Assembly (NCBI RefSeq): GCF_901000735.1
Contig: NC_081542.1
Location: forward strand, 46,478,238 to 46,542,237
Direction of reading: 5' to 3'
From: Corylus avellana
Lineage: Eukaryota; Streptophyta; Magnoliopsida; Fagales; Betulaceae
DNA: 64,000 nt
Shown: positions 58,195 through 64,000 of the stretch, piece by piece
Layout: every line of letters starts with the position of its first letter
Numbering within the stretch: position 1 is the first letter of the stretch
The notes under the pieces: generated by a model
Told to the model about the DNA's origin: nothing
The model's input: the letters and a program-made list of their open reading frames with translations, nothing else
Database searches by the model: none
Program-made: the position numbers and the translations under genes

Positions 58195-60931
58195 TTAACA
58201 GGGTAATTTGAATCCCATGTATTTCCCAGAAACATAGCTCCTCCAAACATCTACAGCTCCAAAGGTAGTCATCAGGACGGTACTCAAAGCCATCACAATG
58301 CTAACAGAGAATACGATGAGAGATGCCCTCCCATATTCTTGAATTGCTCTCTGCACCACTACCAATCCAAGGAACGAAGCAGCACAGCAAATGATGGCAA
58401 AGATGAGGGCAGCATCTGTGTGTTCCATTCCCAGCAACACGTACTGGAATGCCGACATGGTTGATGAGAAGAAAACCATGAAAGAACATGTTGCCGCTGT
58501 TACCTGCACCAAAACATGAAGAAAAAAAAAAAGAATTCCTGCCAGTATAAAGTGAACATGATGAAAAGAGAATTTTTTGGAGATGGAAATGAAGGTCACC
58601 TCTGGCGCTATCCCAACATGAAGAAGAAGTGGGCTTATAAGCATTCCACCTCCAATTCCAAACACACCACCTAAAATACCTGCTAATAATGCCATGTTTG
58701 GGAAGATGAGCTTGTTTGATGGTCCTTCTCTAATCAGGTCTTGATCTTCATCCTTCACAAAAGAGTAAAAGTTTATGTTAGATTATTAATTAAATGATTT
58801 AATTAATTCTGTTTATAGATGTATGAAGAATTTGAACCAAATAAATCATGGAAAACTGATATTCAATCACTTTTCTCAAGCACCTCATGATTGGAAGCCT
58901 GATGTTGAACGATGTCCTTCTTGCATAGGATCCAGGCGGTGAAAGTCATGGCCAGAGGAATTTGGAGTGATGAGATAATCCAGTAACCCGCTCCACAAGG
59001 TTCTATTTCAATTATACCCTGCACATATTTCGAACCACACATGCTAAAGTGCTAGGGGAAAAAAGTTGAGAGTCCTATCTTTATACAACACAAAACCAAA
59101 ACAGATTAAAAAAAAAAAAAAAATAGAAAAAAGAAAAAGAAAGACAGAAGGAATTAGACCAGACATGGATAAATCTCAAGAGCTAGTGGACTTCAGTGAT
59201 AATGGTTTCAATTGCCAATCTAGAAGACATTTATGTAAACAATTAAATCACAGGAAAAAAAAAAAAAAGACAAGAAAATTGTAGCAGTTTAACCACTGGT
59301 GTATCAAAGATGAACTAGTTGTAGTACTAAATTTTCTTTTCTGACTCTTGTGTTTTTTTTTTTTTTTTAAATTGCTGATTCAATGATGATTTTTATTACT
59401 ATATTATTAAGTTGTATGATAATCGCAGTCTACTAAATAACATTATTTCTATTTACTTAATAAAGTATTTAGTTTTTATTAAAAGACCTGCCATTTAATT
59501 TATAACAATAGATTGTGAGACACAAGGGAATGAAGGGATATCTTATAATTATAATTATTTATTTTTATTTTTTCCATTTGTATTGTTCAGAGAAAGAGAC
59601 TCTTGATGATGTGGCTTCAAATATTTATGATTTTACGTTTTCAAGGAGTAGCTCAATCGGTTGTGTACCACGCTTCATGAAGCGGAAGTCACTAATTTGA
59701 ATCCTCCCTCCTTTTCCCTCGTGTGGACATGTTTTTTTTTTTTTAAAAAAAAAAATTATGTTTTTACAGATCACCTATATTTCTTAATATATTTAAAACA
59801 AAATAAAATATAAAGTAAAAAGACCCTCCAGGTCCAGGCCTGGATGCAGCTTTCCCTTACGGTGGGCGTCGATTCCAGCGGACCACGAAGCTAGTGGCCG
59901 TGGGATTCCCAAACTACATGGTAGCAATTTCACTGCTTTGAATCCGTCTCTAGATTTGCTTACGCAAAAAGCAAAAAAGCTATACAATCACTTAGCAAAG
60001 TAACATATTAATTACACACTAATTAATGGTCTATCACTGGATTTTGCATTCAATTCAAAAAAGTATGCAATGTAATTGTTGTTAATTTTGAAGATTAAGA
60101 TTATTCTCAAGAAGGATATATGATTAGAAATGGAGCTAGCAGCCGTACCTGTCCTTGCCGATTGCCACGGAGAAGATACAGAGTAAAGAAGGAAAACCAG
60201 ACAAGAACTAAGACCCCCATTTTCATCCATGGAAACCTCAATTTGCAATCTCCTTTCACACCCAAAAGAGGTTCTTTAGTAGCTTCAATCCCTTCACTTT
60301 CATCCGACCTCTTCTCTAATGTTTCACACCCATTTCTTTTCAGCTCTTCAGATTCCATTTTCCAGTGCAGAACACCATTTTTACAGGTCTTTGAGGTAGA
60401 CCAAGCAAGAAAAGTAGCAAAGAGCATAGTAATAAGCCATTCTGGGAAGACAAGGTTGCAAATCACTCCAATACTGACTCCTAACAACATACATGGCTCC
60501 GACAGAAGTGCTATGTCAAAGTCAATCAATGTCCTGCCACCATATTTGGGGCAAGTGCTGCGCAGGTTGCACATAACATTTGCAACTGACCCTCCTGTGA
60601 CCATGAAAGCTGACAAACTTGAAGCTGTCTTGAGGTCTACGCCTGCCACAATAGTTAATATGGGTATGAAAAGCCCCCCGCCGCCAATCCCTCCTGCGCT
60701 AGATATAGAGGCGGCTATGAAGCATAGAACCCCTGCTACAACAACAGGGGTTGCTAATTTTAGTTGGTTCTCTTGTGTCTGCTGACTCCTCCATTGATAA
60801 AATTTGTTTAGCAAGTGCTCGATTCTCAGGGTGTTGGAAATGGATTCTGTTTGTTTTGCATGGGAGTGATTGAAGGTGATGAAGAGGATTAGGGGAAGAA
60901 TAAACCAAGAAAGAGTACTATGGTTCTTCAT
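58195..60931 (-). CDS. TauE/SafE-family membrane transporter, copy B
   Basis: Exons 60931-60149, 59018-58884, 58752-58600 and 58503-58195 have exactly the same lengths as copy A (783, 135, 153 and 309 nt) and encode 459 residues with no stop or frameshift. The signal sequence, the GIGGGGLFIP and GIGGGMLISP motifs and the C-terminal helices are all kept. Differences from copy A are scattered substitutions (for example SLSAFMVTGGSVANVMCNL against SFSAFMVTGGSVVNFMWNL, and ALIFAIICCAASFLGLVVVQ against ...SLLGLVVVK). Its first intron is 1130 bp against 156 bp in copy A because of an insertion. The start is MKNHSTLSWFILP. Whether it is expressed cannot be told; its TATA region is changed. Confidence 0.9.
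59643..59750 (+). mobile_element. tRNA-derived SINE in intron 1 of TauE/SafE copy B
   Basis: The head GGAGTAGCTCAATCGGTTG (A box) and the B-box-like GTCACTAATTTGAATCCTCC are followed by TCGTGTGGACATG and a T/A-rich end. It is close in sequence to the SINE at 61270-61386, and it lies within the 1-kb insertion in this intron. Confidence 0.65.
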
Positions 60932-61269
60932 TTGTTTGGGAGTTCTTGAATCTTGGTGGTGTTTTTTTGTGGGGAGGAGTTTTTGATGATGTTGTCTCCA
61001 GATGAACTATCCTCAGTGTCTTGTATAAGAGCAAGGAGTAGGTGTTGCATGACATTTGTGTGGAAGATGACAGAATTGGCCACATCAACTAGACAACAGG
61101 AAATGGCTGCGATGTGTCTAGTAATTAATATTATTCAATATAATGGTCGGTAAGCACATACCCACTGGTTGATAAAAATATAATTAAAAGAAGACATTTT
61201 GCAGTGGAGATATTTTCTTTAGATTTATAAAATAATTTACTTTGATTTTTCATTAAAGAAAGACTGATG

Positions 61270-61386
61270 AGATGTCCTCAAGAGGTAGCTCAATCGGCTG
61301 GAACCACACTTAATGAAGTTGAGGTCACTAGTTCGAATCCCCCTTCCCTTCTTGTGCGGACATGTAAAAAAAAAAAAAAAAAAAAA
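61270..61386 (+). mobile_element. SINE with 11-bp target duplication
   Basis: The element starts AGATGTCCTCAAGAGGTAGC, with an A box (GTAGCTCAATCGG) and B box (AGTTCGAATCCCCC), then CTTGTGCGGACATG and a long A-tail. AAAGACTGATG occurs directly before (61259-61269) and after (61387-61397) it. This is a full, young-looking insertion. Confidence 0.8.
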
Positions 61387-61519
61387 AAAGACTGATGGGG
61401 ATTAGGATCAGAATTGGGAAGACTTGAAAGTTGGAACCATTTTGTACCCACTCATTTGTTTGTTATCCTTGCTTGCAATACTAGAATAAAGTAACATTTT
61501 AATTTTGAAAAAAATGTGA

Positions 61520-62320
61520 TGTCCATCTTCATCTCAAGGGACTCTTATTGTCGAGGGGGCTTGTATTACCATCAGGATTGCTAACGGCTTATGCAAGAGC
61601 AATCCTACCGTTGGACAAAGGGTTTTACCGACATGTTATTAACAAGTTCGGACAAAAAGGTTTTACTGTTGAAACCAAAAAATAGGTTTTGACAATTGGT
61701 CTTACCCAAGTATGATATTTACAATTGGTATTTCGGGTCTACCCTTTTACTTAAAAAAAAAAAAAAAAAAAAAAAACCTACTTTAAGTGGGACATCTAAT
61801 ACCATTGGCTCCATGTGAGCATGATGTCCGCCAACACTCGGAGGTGGAAGTACAAAACGAAAAGGCATCATATATTACAGGTGAGTCGAAGAGGAGCAAG
61901 AGGTTACAGGTGGACTTTCAGTACCTCCGAACAATTAATTAATAAATCATGTGCTAAATGCCATCGAGATTGATGCCCAAGAAGGAAAAAAGAAATTAAT
62001 TGACAGATTATGATTTAAAAAATATTTTGCATAATATCTTTCCTTAATTTTTCTAATTTCCCATCTAGAAGGTTCTCACATTTCGATTTCTTTTAATGTT
62101 GGTCAAGTATTTACATAGTTATTATATTTTTCCTTTCTTTGTTTTGTTAGAAGATTTTATCATTTTGTAGCTTTAGGGTTTCACTATAAATTAGTATCAG
62201 TTGTATTAGAATAAACAACTTTTGATCAATAATACTATCGGTTTCTTTTTTCTATCAACATGTGTTGATTGTGTGTGCTTTTTTTTTTTTACGATTAACG
62301 CTTCCGCTACATCAAAAGGT
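61520..62320 (+). mobile_element. Insertion in segmental copy B, LTR-like
   Basis: Copy A runs without break across this point (near 55195), whereas copy B carries about 800 bp here. Its right part has TATA-like CACTATAAATTAG, then AGAATAAACAACTTTTGATC, and a closing CGATTAACGCTTCCGCTACA, as in LTR 3' halves. A 25-base A-run lies in the middle (about 61754-61777). The exact ends are not determined. Confidence 0.5.
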
Positions 62321-64000
62321 TACTTAATTTATGATGAAATTAAGAACAGAATTAAATTCAAGGGCATGAGGGGAAACTTGTGTTAGAGGAAGAGGGAGAT
62401 AGTGGGTAGTTTTTGTAGAAGAGATTTGTGTTGAAGAAATACCCATTTATTTTTTTTCAACAATAACAAAGTGTAAATCTTTTGGAATGCAGGTGTTAAT
62501 ATGGAATTTAAACATTTTTATGACCTTGAGATTCGAAAGGCTGGCAGTCTGCAGTCATAGGAATAAAATATGCTGCTGATGTTGTTCTTAAACCGTTGAA
62601 AGTGTCATTCCTATCATCCGATTTTGTCTAGCCATTATAATTAAAATGGAAAAATATATTTTAAACTCCGTTTAGCGGCCCAAAACCAAGATTATGTTTT
62701 AACACCAGCTATTTTGTATGGTAGCCAATAGGCCAGGTAGTCTATTTTTTTTTTTTCAGCAGAAGTAAAATGATTCTCTTCGTATCTAAACATAATCTAA
62801 TTAATATTTTCTTATTTGCTTAAGTTAATGTTTTTTATTTCCACGATCTTCTCTCCAATTCTACTAAACATAGAGGGTTGAATTCCAAATTATGTAAAGT
62901 ACTTCAAATGAACGATTTGAATGCCATGAGAATGACAAGAGTCAAGTCTTTTCATTTTCAATGTGGTTCAGGAAGCATGTTGATATTGGCCGGAAGCCTG
63001 CAAGTTAAGTTCGATGCTGTCTCGTGCTCCATAACAGAAGAAAGCTACTCTGCAATTCACATGTGAGCTAAAAGAGCACAGAAACCATGAGAAATGTCCA
63101 CACCCAACGACATGATTTTTCAAAACATTGAAAACAACAATTGTTTAGCAGAATAGTTTGGCCGTATTACCAACTATATATATATATATATATATATATG
63201 GCACGCCGCGTGCAAATTTTTTTTTTTTTATTTTTTTAAATTTTTTTTGCACTGTCGTGCGTGGGCGTGCCACGCACGCCGCGTGCGCTGAATCATGTCT
63301 CTATATATAGAGAGAGAGAGAGACGTGGAACCATTTAAGGAAGGACTGTAAAAACGAGGATACGACTCTATCAGTAAAAATTGTGTATCGATTAAGTGAG
63401 GAGTCAAACAGTCGATTTGTATTGATCAATCGAATCGAAGTAAATTGATGGGTTGATGCAATGAATATATTAATTTGAATTCATTGCATTTTATCAATGA
63501 TTACTTACCCAGATTGAAGATTAGGGCAAGTAAATATTACCCACTTGTTGCATGTCAATTGGACGTGATGAGATAAAATTAATTATTGCCTTATTGTGGG
63601 GTATGGTAGGTTTTGATAGGTAACGTAGGTTAGGAAAATGTGGGCAAGGGTTGGGTCAATTCAGTCTTCCGCTGCATCCATGCCATTTAGATTTTGACTT
63701 GCCCCTACAGAAGTAGGTTGGATGTACGGATGCACACAAGCTGATGTGACAATGTCACACCATGTAAGCTTATCGTGCCTAGCCAATCTCCAACCTAGCT
63801 ATTCCTGTTATTACTAACAATACTATAATTTTTATTATAAGTTTTATAGAGATTAATGTAATAGTTTACTCATCATTAAATAATTAAATTTAAATATAAC
63901 TTACGTAACAGTATCACATTAATTTATAAGGACTAGGATCCTCTTCGGTTGAAAAGAACTGGAGAGGAATTGGCTAGTTATAACATGATGGTAAAATGGT

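Larger units (their letters stand above)
56511..62590. repeat. Segmental duplication, copy B
   Basis: This direct copy of 50421-55460 is longer because of insertions: about 57300-57815, about 59045-60050 (inside the transporter's intron 1), the SINE at 61270-61386 and about 61520-62320. It lacks the 1.0-kb retroposon of copy A. Its bHLH portion is broken, and its TauE/SafE gene is intact. Confidence 0.9.
60932..64000. other. Terminal spacer with insertions and repeats, no gene
   Basis: To about 62590 this is the upstream part of segmental copy B, with a SINE and an LTR-like insert. From 62590 there is AT-rich DNA. A (TA)n tract lies at 63175-63199, followed by GC-rich GGCACGCCGCGTGC (63200-63213) and a second GCACGCCGCGTGC near 63275, and by an (AG)n tract at about 63309-63323. 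At the very end is a piece of the TCTCCAGTT MITE family. No recognisable coding exon. Confidence 0.5.

Noticed and set aside
60120..60785. Plus-strand open frame of 221 codons
   Set aside because: It is the complement of TauE/SafE copy B exon 1, and the same antisense frame is broken in copy A.
62878..63066. Open frame of 62 codons near the end of the window
   Set aside because: No motif, no neighbouring exons, and it lies in repeat-rich sequence.
1..64000. CRISPR arrays, operons, bacterial ribosome sites or phage genes
   Set aside because: No regularly spaced repeats were found, and all genes are of plant type with spliceosomal introns.

Overview
The window is nuclear DNA of a dicotyledonous, probably woody, plant. 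Genes are split into many small exons with GT-AG introns, the spacers are AT-rich, and the gene families include anthocyanidin reductase, PsbQ, HSA32, plant kinesin-14, a GeBP factor and an ILR3-type bHLH. SINEs, MITEs, Copia and Helitron remnants fill the spacers, and two N gaps show a draft assembly. I cannot name the species.

Layout. 1-969: 3' end of a CRLK-type receptor-like kinase (+). 1366-3665: anthocyanidin reductase (-), six exons. 7193-9035: C2H2 zinc-finger protein (-). 10105-13162: HSA32 (-), with a heat-shock element upstream. 13163-23138: a gene-free transposon zone holding a solo LTR with perfect target duplication, two gaps, a ~0.66 kb inverted repeat, a decayed Helitron helicase and two Copia 3' ends in mirror orientation. 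23139-23841: DUF1218 membrane protein (+). 24063-24712: histone H2A (-), with a histone octamer element. 28648-29880: GeBP/STOREKEEPER regulator (-), one exon. 32966-34333: PsbQ (-). 35728-41620: kinesin-14 of the ATK1 type (+), 17 exons. 42803-44272: monocysteinic thioredoxin CXXS1 (+). 46941-50949: ILR3-like bHLH (+), with an F-box-like pseudogene in intron 1 and a GC-AG intron. 52648-54424 and 58195-60931: two intact tandem TauE/SafE transporter genes (-).

The last 14 kb is a direct segmental duplication. About 50421-55460 (end of the bHLH gene plus TauE/SafE and its upstream DNA) is repeated at about 56511-62590, where the bHLH part is a dead fragment but the transporter is intact. Later insertions differ between the copies; each copy serves as an empty-site control for the other.

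The genes do not form one pathway. What links them is probably ancestral gene order: from memory, their Arabidopsis relatives lie in four short blocks (At1g11510-11540, At1g61720-61740, At4g21250-21320, At5g54590-54680), as if this window keeps an unfractionated ancestral segment.
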